Of a stretch of DNA of 64,000 nt, positions 1-6,524 are shown one piece after another. Below the pieces are notes generated by a model that was given only the letters and a program-made list of their open reading frames with translations, did not search any database and was not told the origin of the DNA. The stretch is from Deltaproteobacteria bacterium. Its GTDB lineage: Bacteria; Desulfobacterota; Desulfuromonadia; Geobacterales; JAJYBI01. Where the stretch lies: assembly GCA_021779095.1 (NCBI GenBank), contig JAJYBI010000019.1, forward strand, positions 1 through 64,000, written 5' to 3'. Position 1 is the stretch's first letter, and every line of letters begins with the position of its first letter. Both the position numbers and the translations under genes were made by a program.

Positions 1-419
1 CGATCTGTGACGGCGACGACCCCGTAGTCCATCCCGATGGGATGGTTCACGTTCATCCCGGTACATCGCACATAGGCGAGGCCGGCACCACGCAGCTGGA
101 CCTGGTACGCCGTAGCCAGCTGACCGTCGTGGCACTGGATGCAATCGTACGAAAACCGGTCGATCTCGACCGTGGTGCCGCCGTCGCCGGTTACCGTCAC
201 CAGGTTGGCGGGATCACGGTAGGGGATGCCGGTCTCCATGTCCGGCGGATGGCTGGCGCGCCGGACGGCGACGCTGTACTCGATCCGGACCTCGTAGTTC
301 TCCAGCGACGTGACGAACGCGCACTGCCGTTCATCGGCGGACACCGGGCTGCCGGCACTGCCGCAGAGCCCGGCCAGAATCACCCCTGCGATCCCCGCAG
401 CGAATCCTCTCGCACCCAT
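1..419 (-). CDS. Secreted haem-binding (c-type cytochrome-like) protein, partial
   Basis: The gene runs off the left edge of the window, so only the first 139 codons are visible. Translation from the ATG gives a short hydrophobic N-terminus (residues about 5-28, ending near SPVSA) that looks like a signal peptide, then a folded region with a CIQCH motif at residues 93-97. CxxCH is the covalent haem c attachment motif, and together with the export signal it suggests a periplasmic or outer-surface c-type cytochrome or cytochrome-like sensor. Only one haem motif is visible, but more could follow beyond the edge. The upstream ribosome site is weak (GGGGTGG). I do not recognise the family. The haem motif and export signal are seen directly; the role is inferred. 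Confidence 0.6.
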   Translation of the reverse strand, partial: MGARGFAAGIAGVILAGLCGSAGSPVSADERQCAFVTSLENYEVRIEYSVAVRRASHPPDMETGIPYRDPANLVTVTGDGGTTVEIDRFSYDCIQCHDGQLATAYQVQLRGAGLAYVRCTGMNVNHPIGMDYGVVAVTD

Positions 420-616
420 GGCCCACCCCGCTCAGAGTCACGAACAGACCTCTGTTAATATATACTAATACCACGTGAACGGTTCCCCGCAACCGGTCCG
501 GCACCCGTTCACGCCCCGCAGCAAAATCTTTAAATCCCGGCAATCGCCACCGTGCTATAATGACCGTACCAAACCGGACATACCTGAACCCTAACCCTCA
601 GGAAGGAGGAACCATC

Positions 617-1279
617 ATGGCAACCGGCACCTATCACGGCATGGTGACCCCCTCCGACTGCGCGCTGGCCCTCATCGACTACCAGCCGGCGATGTTCTCG
701 GGGGTCCACTCCCACGACCGTACCGTAATCGTCCAGAACGTACAGGTCATCGCCAAGGCGGCGAGGCTCTTCAACGTTCCCGTCATACTCTCCACAGTCG
801 CCGCGGACAGCTTCAGCGGCGCCATGATCCCGGAGATCGGCAGCATCTTCCCCGGCGTCACCCCCATCGACCGCACCTCCATCAACGCCTGGCTCGACGG
901 CGCCTTCAGGATAGCGGTCGAACGGACCGGCCGGAAGAAGATCGTTCTCGCCGGTCTCTGGACCGAGGCGTGCGTCCTGTTCCCCACCCTCGACCTCCTG
1001 AAGGCGGGGTACGAGGTCTACGTCCCCACCGACGCCTGCGGCGACATCTCCACCGAGGCCCACGAACGGGCGGTACAGCGGCTCGTCCAGGCCGGCGCCG
1101 TCCCCGTCACCTCGCTGCAGTTCCTGTTCGAGCTCCAGCAGGACTGGGGCCGGAGCGCGACCTACCAGGGGTGCATGGACATCCTCCTGGCCCATTCGCC
1201 GTACGGCATCGAGGTACGGTTCGTGAAGGAGTTCCTCGGCGGACACGGGGAAGGACACGGCTACGCCAAGGCCGCCTGA
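617..1279 (+). CDS. Isochorismatase-family (YcaC-like) cysteine hydrolase
   Basis: This 220-residue protein has the alpha/beta hydrolase fold of the isochorismatase-like superfamily. The catalytic Asp lies in ALIDYQP near the N-terminus, the cis-peptide/Cys motif is TEACV near residue 120, and a Lys precedes the central strand (RKKIVLAG). The overall pattern (SINAW, TDACGD, late QAGAVPVT) matches the YcaC group, whose physiological substrate is unknown. The start was chosen at the ATG directly after a strong ribosome site (GGAAGGAGGA); a longer in-frame start exists at 560 but lacks a site. It stands alone, followed by a terminator. A cytoplasmic amidase or hydrolase acting on small molecules is likely. 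Confidence 0.88.
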   Translation: MATGTYHGMVTPSDCALALIDYQPAMFSGVHSHDRTVIVQNVQVIAKAARLFNVPVILSTVAADSFSGAMIPEIGSIFPGVTPIDRTSINAWLDGAFRIAVERTGRKKIVLAGLWTEACVLFPTLDLLKAGYEVYVPTDACGDISTEAHERAVQRLVQAGAVPVTSLQFLFELQQDWGRSATYQGCMDILLAHSPYGIEVRFVKEFLGGHGEGHGYAKAA

Positions 1280-1308
1280 CGGCCGGAAGCGGGCATGCAG
1301 CACCACAA

Positions 1309-1366
1309 GGGGCAAAGCCCTTTCCCCTGCAACCGGCGACAGGGGGAGAGGCGATGCCCCTTTTTT
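1309..1366 (+). terminator. Possible intrinsic terminator after the isochorismatase-family gene
   Basis: Outer arms GGGGCA and TGCCCC enclose an inner CCCCTG/CAGGGG hairpin, and the outer 3' arm is followed directly by six T. The compound stem is unusual, but the position and T-tract fit termination. Confidence 0.5.
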
Positions 1367-1461
1367 CGCCTGTGCCGTTACCGGAAAGGCAGATTATCCC
1401 TTGCAGTGGAGCAGGTTTTTCGCTAGATTCATGGCGGCTCACCGGAAAGCGGGGTGTATCG

Positions 1462-2700
1462 ATGAGAATCTTCGCCAACCTGTTTCTGACCCTGTTCCTC
1501 ACCGACGGGATGCTCTCCCTCCTGGACGAGATCACCTCCCTCGCCTTTTCGCTGCACCTCTTCTCCGGCGTGCGGAGCGTCGTGGCCAACCTCGTGTTTC
1601 TCATGGCGATTCCGCTCTACCTCTGCCTGGGGATCGACAAGCGGCTCCCCAAACGGGTCTTCCTCCCCCTCACCCTGTTCGTGCTCTGGTGCCCGGTCGC
1701 CATCACTGCGTTTCCCTCGCTGGCGGAAAGCGGCGCCTACCGCCTGCTCCTGCCAGCGGTACAGCTCCTGCTCTGCCTGGTGCCCGTATCATGCTTCCGG
1801 ACGGCACGCTTCCAGAAGAAGCGTGCTCACCGTCTAGTCATGCCGAAGGAGCCGTTCGAGGCGCCGTTCTTCAGCCTCAAAAACAGCGTCACCTTCTTCG
1901 CGGCCAATCTGGTCGCCGTCCCGCTTGTCGTGGCGCTGCTCCTCTTCAACGCGGCAAATGCATACCTGACGGAACATACCGCCGGATTCATGCACCTCGC
2001 GCCCGACGGGCTGCACATGGTCGAGAGGGATTACCGCCGCGGCAACAAGACGGTCCGGCTCGTCGCCATGATCCATGTTGGCGAGAAGGCATACTATGAC
2101 CAACTGTCGGATGCGGCCGTCACCGGCCGCACCATCGTGCTGGCCGAAGGGGTGACCGACGACAGGCATCTCCTGAAGAACGGTCTCGACTACGGAAAAC
2201 TGGCCGGCGTTCTGGGACTCTCCTCCCAGCGAAAGATGCAGCTGAAAGGGAGGCTGATCGACGAGGCGGAGCTGGAAGAGGCGGGCCCCGCGACATCCGA
2301 CGCGGGTGAAAACGCCGCGGAAGCGGATATCCTCCGGGCCGATGTGGATATCAGCTCCTTCCGTCCCCCGACCATCCGTTTCCTCGATGAATTCGGCCGG
2401 CAGCTGAAGAATAACCCCTCCGTGATGAAAGGGCTGCTTGCATTCAACGGCTGGGCGGAGAAGAACATGACGGCGAAGATGTACGACACCCTCATGAATG
2501 ACATCCTCTACAACAGAAACCGTGTCGTGATCGGCCACCTGAAACAGGCCATAGCGCGTTACGATACGGTAGTCATTCCATGGGGTGCCCTGCACATGCC
2601 GGAGATCGAACGTGCCGTCCGGAAGCAGGGGTTCAGGCTGCAGCAGGAGGATGACAGGGTCAGCATCGATCTGCGGAAGGTAGTCGGGAAGGTCCTGTAG
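1462..2700 (+). CDS. Polytopic membrane protein with C-terminal TraB/TIKI-like domain
   Basis: The protein has 412 residues. The N-terminal half has several hydrophobic segments (about residues 1-20, 35-60, 65-110 and 145-175) and should be in the inner membrane. The C-terminal half carries motifs of the TraB/TIKI superfamily: an IHVGE motif around residue 200, an LAEGVT motif about 25 residues later, and GALHMPEIE near the C-terminus. TIKI-type members are metal-dependent proteases, while others are uncharacterised. The usual bacterial member is a soluble or singly anchored protein, so the long membrane portion is atypical. The start is an ATG after AAAGCGGGG. It is unlinked to its neighbours, and the substrate is unknown. 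Confidence 0.72.
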   Translation: MRIFANLFLTLFLTDGMLSLLDEITSLAFSLHLFSGVRSVVANLVFLMAIPLYLCLGIDKRLPKRVFLPLTLFVLWCPVAITAFPSLAESGAYRLLLPAVQLLLCLVPVSCFRTARFQKKRAHRLVMPKEPFEAPFFSLKNSVTFFAANLVAVPLVVALLLFNAANAYLTEHTAGFMHLAPDGLHMVERDYRRGNKTVRLVAMIHVGEKAYYDQLSDAAVTGRTIVLAEGVTDDRHLLKNGLDYGKLAGVLGLSSQRKMQLKGRLIDEAELEEAGPATSDAGENAAEADILRADVDISSFRPPTIRFLDEFGRQLKNNPSVMKGLLAFNGWAEKNMTAKMYDTLMNDILYNRNRVVIGHLKQAIARYDTVVIPWGALHMPEIERAVRKQGFRLQQEDDRVSIDLRKVVGKVL

Positions 2701-2841
2701 ACGGGGCAATCGGCTGAAAGGGTGCGTGGCGGGCGCATCGCCCGGATGAAACCTGTAAATGTGGGCAGGCTATACGGGAATGCCCAGATACCCTGCTGCT
2801 GTCCGCGATCTGGGGACGAACAAGCAGGGCGGGATTGAACC

Positions 2842-3068
2842 CTATCTGGCGGCCGCATGCAGTTTGCGTCCGAGGGCAGAAACGATTTTGAGGATCGTAT
2901 AGAAGCCGGGAACTCGCTCACCCGATAGCGCCTTGTAAAGACTTTCCCGGGAGAGGCGGCATCGCGCGCAACCTGAGACATCCCTTTGGCACGAGCTATG
3001 TCGCCAAGGAGCGGAGCCAGTGTCAGAGCTACACATTTTGCATTTTGCCGTTTTTGGCGTTTTGTCAT
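2842..3068 (-). pseudogene. Broken HigA-like (addiction-module) antitoxin remnant
   Basis: Two overlapping minus-strand frames together read as the C-terminal half of an addiction-module antidote with a helix-turn-helix. One frame gives GDIARAKGMSQVARDA and the next gives LSRESLYKALSGER, continuing to KLHAAAR. Adding one G where the frames meet (near 2960) would join them as DAGLSRES, the usual motif of this family. The N-terminal part is not recognisable. So the gene lost one base in the HTH and also its 5' end. No matching HigB/RelE toxin lies next to it. Confidence 0.65.
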
Positions 3069-3077
3069 ATGTGTAGC
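3028..3077. repeat. Inverted repeat at the left border of the cassette region
   Basis: GCTACACAT and ATGTGTAGC are perfect 9-base arms of a 50-base palindrome with an inner GCC/GGC pair. It sits where high-GC chromosome gives way to AT-richer DNA. It resembles a degenerate attC site in size and position, but its outer cores (GCTACAC, GTGTAGC) do not match the RYYYAAC/GTTRRRY consensus. It may be only a hairpin. Confidence 0.4.
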
Positions 3078-3100
3078 CGCGACACCATTGTGTATACCTT

Positions 3101-3445
3101 GTGGCCCAAATAGAATACAAAGACGATCAAACAACGGCAAAGCAATATGTTGTGGTCACTAAGAACTATTCTGGATATGCCGACACAGAAAGCCAGTTGA
3201 TTCAACAAATGAACGCTGCTTCTGCAAGCAATGCGAGCAAGCTGGAGTGGTTAAACCAAGTATTCAACATCGGAGGAATTATAGCTCTTGTCCTTGTATT
3301 GACTGCATCTTACATAACCATCAGTACAGGCAAGAATGACATACCTGAATATCTCAAAGCTTCCTTGCTCACAATAGTGGGTTTTTACTTTGGAGGATAT
3401 ATCCAGCAATCCTCGAAGAAGAGGCAACAGAGGGGAAATGGCTAA
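3101..3445 (+). CDS. Hypothetical membrane protein, cassette-borne
   Basis: This is a 114-residue protein I do not recognise. It has a hydrophilic N-terminal half of about 60 residues, a strong membrane segment (FNIGGIIALVLVLTASYITI) at about 60-80, a second weaker one at about 88-103 (LLTIVGFYFGGY), and a basic tail. Codon use and GC are clearly lower than in the flanking genes, a sign of transfer. The start is uncertain: GTG at 3101 has no good ribosome site, and the coding region may have been longer before rearrangement. The stop codon lies inside the first core of the attC-like site, a typical arrangement for integron cassettes. Confidence 0.5.
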   Translation: MAQIEYKDDQTTAKQYVVVTKNYSGYADTESQLIQQMNAASASNASKLEWLNQVFNIGGIIALVLVLTASYITISTGKNDIPEYLKASLLTIVGFYFGGYIQQSSKKRQQRGNG

Positions 3446-3503
3446 CCAGCGGCAACAGCGGTCTCCGCTAACGCTCCGCCGCTGGTGCCTTATGACGTTG
3501 AGC
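3440..3503 (+). other. attC-like recombination site 1
   Basis: The site begins with GGCTAAC (one mismatch to RYYYAAC) and ends with GTTGAGC (a perfect GTTRRRY core). Between them CAGCGGC (3447-3453) and GCCGCTG (3478-3484) form an inner stem. The preceding gene stops inside the first core and the next gene starts 15 bases after the last one. The terminal GTTGAGC is the exact complement of the first core of site 2, as expected for the two ends of one mobile cassette. Confidence 0.6.
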
Positions 3504-3518
3504 AAAAAGGAACTAAGA

Positions 3519-4085
3519 ATGATAGGGTTGGACCAGATCAGACAGCGCCTACCTAATTGGCCTAGTGAACTTGACATAGCTAAGCAGAGTGCCAGATGGG
3601 CGATGATGGCACAAAGTTTTTACTGTGCATCGGTTGTGCTTAACGACGAAATGGAAAAAGCTCATCGGCAAATGCACATTGAAATGGAGAATCAGATATC
3701 AATAGATTTGGCACGTCGTGAGGAGGTGGGGGTACCTGCGCTCTTCTGTTTGGCTTTTTCATTGGAGATGGCCATCAAAGCGGCACTTATACACCAAGGG
3801 GCGATTGTTGAGCTACAAACCGGACAAAAACTACCTTTTTCTTCTCACTCCTTGAGTGAGCTTGCAAAAAAAATCAAAGGGTTGAACCTTCTGCCTGTCG
3901 AGGAAGAATGTCTCGAACGTGCGGCTAACATAATAGCCGATGGGAAGTATCCAGTTCGAAAGAAGCCATGCGATGCAAAAAATGGCCTGCCTGGATACCC
4001 AAACTACCAGAATTTTCTGCGCACAGCGGAGCCTCTGTATGAACGCTTGATGGATCTTGCAACAGCAGTAGGTGCTCAACAGTAG
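3519..4085 (+). CDS. HEPN-like hypothetical protein, cassette-borne
   Basis: The 188-residue protein is mostly helical. A helix rich in small and hydrophobic residues (LFCLAFSLEMAIKAALIHQG) is followed by a HSLSELAKKI segment, an arrangement typical of HEPN and related all-helical domains. I do not see a clear RxxxxH nuclease motif, so a nuclease activity is not supported. The start was set at the ATG after AAAAGGA, just inside the cassette; longer in-frame starts would cross the attC-like site. The stop TAG follows the GCTCAAC core of site 2. Base composition is lower in GC than the chromosome. Function unknown; HEPN proteins often serve in toxin or defence modules. Confidence 0.6.
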   Translation: MIGLDQIRQRLPNWPSELDIAKQSARWAMMAQSFYCASVVLNDEMEKAHRQMHIEMENQISIDLARREEVGVPALFCLAFSLEMAIKAALIHQGAIVELQTGQKLPFSSHSLSELAKKIKGLNLLPVEEECLERAANIIADGKYPVRKKPCDAKNGLPGYPNYQNFLRTAEPLYERLMDLATAVGAQQ

Positions 4086-4126
4086 CCTTCAGCAGACTTC
4101 GCCGCTGAGGCTACGACTCGTTGGCC
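4074..4126 (+). other. attC-like recombination site 2
   Basis: First core GCTCAAC (perfect RYYYAAC), then GTAGCC-T-TCAGC pairing with GCTGA-GGCTAC with one unpaired T, then a last core GTTGGCC (one mismatch to GTTRRRY). An extrahelical base in the stem is a hallmark of attC recognition by integron integrases. The first core is the reverse complement of the GTTGAGC that opens this cassette at 3497. Confidence 0.65.
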
Positions 4127-4142
4127 GGAATAAGGAGGAACT

Positions 4143-4766
4143 TTGCAAGGAACGATAGCTCAATTACTGAGCCTTACGGTGCATGGAAATTGCTTCCTAT
4201 CAGGAAACTCATTACATGAATATTTCCCTGAAAATACGACGTTTAAGTTCTGCAAATATGTCAAATTCATTGATATTGAGTCGGACGGATCTGGTTGGAC
4301 AGAAATACCATATGCCGACAACCCCTTTGAGTGGTTGAATAAAATTCAATCTGAAGGTGTTTATCAGTTAAGGGCTTGGCACTTTGGGAGCAAACAAGAA
4401 GGAATTTCAGACCGGATGTCAGTTGAATTTGTCGGTGGAGGAGGTCGCTGGCTAATAGAGTGTTTGAAACCTAAAGAATCAGATTTCTGGGAGGGACGAT
4501 GGGAAGCCCCCAAGGGGACGTTGGTAAGTTATGTAACTTATCGGGGGCCTGTTGGGGACTTTGTTTATTTGTCAACTATGTCGATAATTGTTAAACAAAT
4601 AAACAATGTCCCCGGAGGTAGATCGCGCTCAGACCATGACCGGGCGGAGAATCTTCCCGACAGGTCAAGCGCAGCCCCGTTGTACAGGGGAAAGGGTAGA
4701 AGATTAAGAAAGCTCAGTGGCCGTGAACTGCACAATCTGATAAGAGTTCAACGACCCAGGCATTGA
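4143..4766 (+). CDS. Hypothetical protein, cassette-borne, with a probably non-native C-terminus
   Basis: The reading frame starts at TTG after a good ribosome site (AAGGAGG). About the first 130 residues look like one globular domain rich in aromatic residues and glycine (a VGGGGRWLIE motif near residue 100). After an inverted repeat in the DNA the frame continues into a basic, GC-rich tail that overlaps the 3' end of hicB on the other strand and does not look like the same protein. No GGCCAAC core complementary to the opening GTTGGCC is present downstream, so the cassette has probably lost its own attC and stop. I do not recognise the family. Confidence 0.45.
   Translation: MQGTIAQLLSLTVHGNCFLSGNSLHEYFPENTTFKFCKYVKFIDIESDGSGWTEIPYADNPFEWLNKIQSEGVYQLRAWHFGSKQEGISDRMSVEFVGGGGRWLIECLKPKESDFWEGRWEAPKGTLVSYVTYRGPVGDFVYLSTMSIIVKQINNVPGGRSRSDHDRAENLPDRSSAAPLYRGKGRRLRKLSGRELHNLIRVQRPRH
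4554..4613. repeat. 19-base inverted repeat inside the third cassette gene
   Basis: Arms at 4554-4572 and 4595-4613 match in 18 of 19 positions around a 22-base loop. A shorter perfect palindrome (TAAGTTA-TG-TAACTTA) lies just before it at 4525-4540. It marks the change from AT-rich cassette sequence to GC-rich flank and may be a terminator-like or insertion scar. Confidence 0.6.
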
Positions 4767-5052
4767 TACTCTTGCCGTGGGCGGCAGCTTGTGCGGCGAG
4801 GCGCTGATGCAATGCAGGAGGTACCCGTAAATTGAACTTGCCGGAGAAGTGTTTGCGTGGCTCAACTCCGTCTTCGGTGCACATTTCGAGAAAAGCCTTG
4901 AGAGATATTTCGCCCTCTTTCCGAAGATCGTCAACTGTGCTTGCATAGAAGTCTGCACCACCGTTGATCCCAACAAACTCTCCCCGGAACATATTGATTT
5001 CCGGGTCGTATGAAATGACTGCGTCATAGCCGTTAATGGTCATATTGTTCAT
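4714..5052 (-). CDS. hicB: HicB antitoxin
   Basis: This 112-residue protein has the HicB layout. An N-terminal partly degraded RNase-H-like fold (INGYDAVISYDPEINMF, then EFVGINGGADF and the DDLRKEG helix) is followed by a C-terminal ribbon-helix-helix DNA-binding segment (FNLRVPPALHQRLAAQAAAH). It should neutralise HicA and repress its own promoter. Its start codon overlaps the end of hicA by four bases, indicating translational coupling. Here the toxin gene comes first. Intact and in frame. Confidence 0.9.
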   Translation of the reverse strand: MNNMTINGYDAVISYDPEINMFRGEFVGINGGADFYASTVDDLRKEGEISLKAFLEMCTEDGVEPRKHFSGKFNLRVPPALHQRLAAQAAAHGKSINAWVVELLSDCAVHGH

Positions 5053-5303
5053 GGTCTGACTCCATTTTCTTCAAGCCATTTGCGTATGGCTGCGACTGCT
5101 CCTTTGTCCGTATCCGGCGAAGGATGCAGACGGTGAAAGACTCGACGATCCCCAAAAAGACGAACCCCGACACGGGACCCTTCTCGCTCGGTGATCTCTG
5201 CACCTAGCTCTCTGAAAAGAGCGAGGATATCCGGCCATTGAATGCTTCCAGGAACGGGATGAGAAAAGATGCTTTCCAGAGCTTTAAGATTTTTTCTTTT
5301 CAC
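5049..5303 (-). CDS. hicA: HicA-type toxin
   Basis: The protein has 84 residues and the HicA pattern: a basic surface, a conserved His in RVFHRLHPSP and a terminal helix AIRKWLEENG. HicA toxins are ribosome-independent mRNA interferases with a double-stranded-RNA-binding fold. It precedes and overlaps hicB by four bases. The upstream region carries two copies of an 11-base repeat, a likely operator. It lies beside the cassette genes, where toxin-antitoxin pairs can stabilise the region. No sign of inactivation. Confidence 0.85.
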   Translation of the reverse strand: MKRKNLKALESIFSHPVPGSIQWPDILALFRELGAEITEREGSRVGVRLFGDRRVFHRLHPSPDTDKGAVAAIRKWLEENGVRP

Positions 5304-5309
5304 AAGTGT

Positions 5310-5333
5310 TTAGTACCACAAGTTAGTACCACA
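5310..5333 (-). promoter_or_regulatory. Direct-repeat operator upstream of hicA
   Basis: Read on the minus strand, TGTGGTACTAA occurs twice, 13 bases apart start to start, ending seven bases before the hicA start codon. Repeats in this place fit autoregulation by HicB or the HicAB complex. The binding protein is inferred. Confidence 0.6.
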
Positions 5334-5395
5334 GTCAAGAATGGAACACATCACGAAAAGAGGTACAACCAGGAAGATCCACCGAATGTTATAAG

Positions 5396-5433
5396 GGGAC
5401 AGGCACCTAATTGACGTAATTGGTGCCTGTCCC
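5396..5433. repeat. REP-like palindrome
   Basis: GGGACAGGCACC and GGTGCCTGTCCC form a 12-base perfect hairpin stem around a short A+T-rich loop. This palindrome type is often dispersed in genomes and associated with REP-type (Y1) transposases, though none is present here. It abuts the cut end of the toxin fragment that follows. Confidence 0.65.
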
Positions 5434-5441
5434 TTTACTGT

Positions 5442-5540
5442 CATTCGCGGCGGATCAACATCCAGCACCGGCTGGTATACCAGGTGCTGGAGGAGATCAG
5501 GACCGTCAAGATCATCCGGATCTGGACCCATTACGAGTAG
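5442..5540 (+). pseudogene. C-terminal fragment of a Txe/YoeB-family toxin
   Basis: The last 32 codons before TAG read HSRRINIQHRLVYQVLEE and then a tail ending in RIWTHYE, the conserved C-terminus of Txe/YoeB mRNA interferases. The rest of the gene, its start and any partner antitoxin are absent, and the REP-like palindrome lies immediately upstream. It is a deletion remnant. Confidence 0.7.
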
Positions 5541-5557
5541 CGCAGTGCAGTTCCCGA

Positions 5558-5929
5558 CTACCAGGTCTGCGTAACGGAATCGGGCGTAACGGCCAGGGTG
5601 GCGCGCAGCCAGTCGAATTTCGCTTTCAGCAGCTCGTAATCCGGTCCGGACGTCACGAACTCCGCCTTCCCCTTGATGAGGAATCCGGCGCCCGGTCCGT
5701 GCAGCCCCTGCACCTTGCTGCTCCCCAGGGTGATCAGCACCTCGGGGTTATGGGCGACATTCGCCTCGGTGCGGTGCATGTACCCGGCGGGGATGAGCAG
5801 GCGCCCTTCGGCGGATATGCGGATGTAGCTGTTCCACGTGTTGACCATGTGCGGCCCGTCCTGGCCCAGTGTCGCGATGGCGACGACGCCGTCCTGTTTC
5901 AGTATCTCCAGCAGTTTTTCGGGAATCAT
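5558..5929 (-). CDS. Pyridoxamine 5'-phosphate oxidase-family FMN-binding protein
   Basis: This 123-residue protein has the split-barrel pattern of small PNPOx-like flavoproteins: GVVAIATLGQDGPHMVNTW at the start, a central LLIPAGYMHRTEAN and a LITLGSSKV strand. Such proteins bind FMN or another flavin-like cofactor and reduce small molecules; the substrate cannot be told. The start was chosen at the ATG after GGAAGAAACC; longer frames upstream have no similarity. It stands alone, convergent with the toxin fragment. Confidence 0.82.
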   Translation of the reverse strand: MIPEKLLEILKQDGVVAIATLGQDGPHMVNTWNSYIRISAEGRLLIPAGYMHRTEANVAHNPEVLITLGSSKVQGLHGPGAGFLIKGKAEFVTSGPDYELLKAKFDWLRATLAVTPDSVTQTW

Positions 5930-6141
5930 CGGTTTCTTCCTCCGGTGTATGCGGGCGGCCAGCAACCCGGCGCCTGTCTCATGGATGCGGCGGGACGAAT
6001 GTAGCACATGGGGAGATAAAGGGCTACCTTTGGGACTCATGCTGAAAAGTAGCCAGTCCTTTTTGAATCTGCCCCATTGGCGGAGCACGCAAGGAACCTT
6101 CGGTGGCAGATAAACGGTGTACGATAACCGCAGACAGCAGA
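5930..6141. other. Intergenic region, possible insertion-sequence scar
   Basis: I see no gene here. The stretch CTGAAAAGTAGCCAGTCC near 6040 resembles terminal sequence of some IS21-type elements, but no paired end or transposase remains, so this is only a weak suggestion. Confidence 0.2.
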
Positions 6142-6172
6142 GGCCCGGCGGGGGATTCCGCCGGGCCTTTTT
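6142..6172 (+). terminator. Strong hairpin terminator
   Basis: GGCCCGGCGG and CCGCCGGGCC make a 10-base stem with a short loop, followed by TTTTT. No intact plus-strand gene precedes it closely, so it may be a relic or shield the next gene from upstream transcription. Confidence 0.75.
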
Positions 6173-6233
6173 GCTTGGCAGGCCGGCGCCGAATCCGTAG
6201 AATGTGACCATCGCCTTCCGAAAAGGAGTCACC

Positions 6234-6443
6234 ATGGCCATCATCGCTCTCGTTGCGCTGGTCTTCCTTGTCGTCATGCTCGTCACGCACACCCAGGCCA
6301 CCCTCGTCGTCTGCGGCACGCTCATTGCCCTCAGCATCACCGCCGGCCTCGTCAGGAGGAAGCTGGCGCCCCAGGAGAGCCGGACCCCAGCGGCAGGCCG
6401 GGATGACGAATGGTGGAAAGGGGACTGGCCGGGCAAGTCCTGA
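6234..6443 (+). CDS. Small membrane protein
   Basis: A 69-residue protein with two hydrophobic segments (about residues 2-17 and 21-38) and a charged, Trp-containing C-terminal tail. The ATG follows AAAAGGAG at good spacing. It ends 81 bases before the CDF transporter gene and could be cotranscribed with it. I do not recognise the family; start and composition are consistent with a real gene. Confidence 0.55.
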   Translation: MAIIALVALVFLVVMLVTHTQATLVVCGTLIALSITAGLVRRKLAPQESRTPAAGRDDEWWKGDWPGKS

Positions 6444-6524
6444 ACCCAAATGCGGGAAGCTCGCCACTTATCCCCACTGCACCAGCCGGCAACCGGGTAG
6501 ATCTGCAGAGGAGCCACCACCACG

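Noticed and set aside
42..458. Plus-strand frame at the left edge
   Set aside because: The minus strand carries a better candidate with signal peptide and CxxCH haem motif over the same bases.
3028..3077. Third attC site at the left border
   Set aside because: The palindrome is of the right size, but its outer cores do not match the consensus and are not complementary to the core at the end of cassette 1, so it is not counted as an attC.
6010..6075. Possible insertion-sequence end
   Set aside because: Only a short resemblance to IS21-type terminal sequence; there is no second end, target duplication or transposase, so it is listed only as a weak note.
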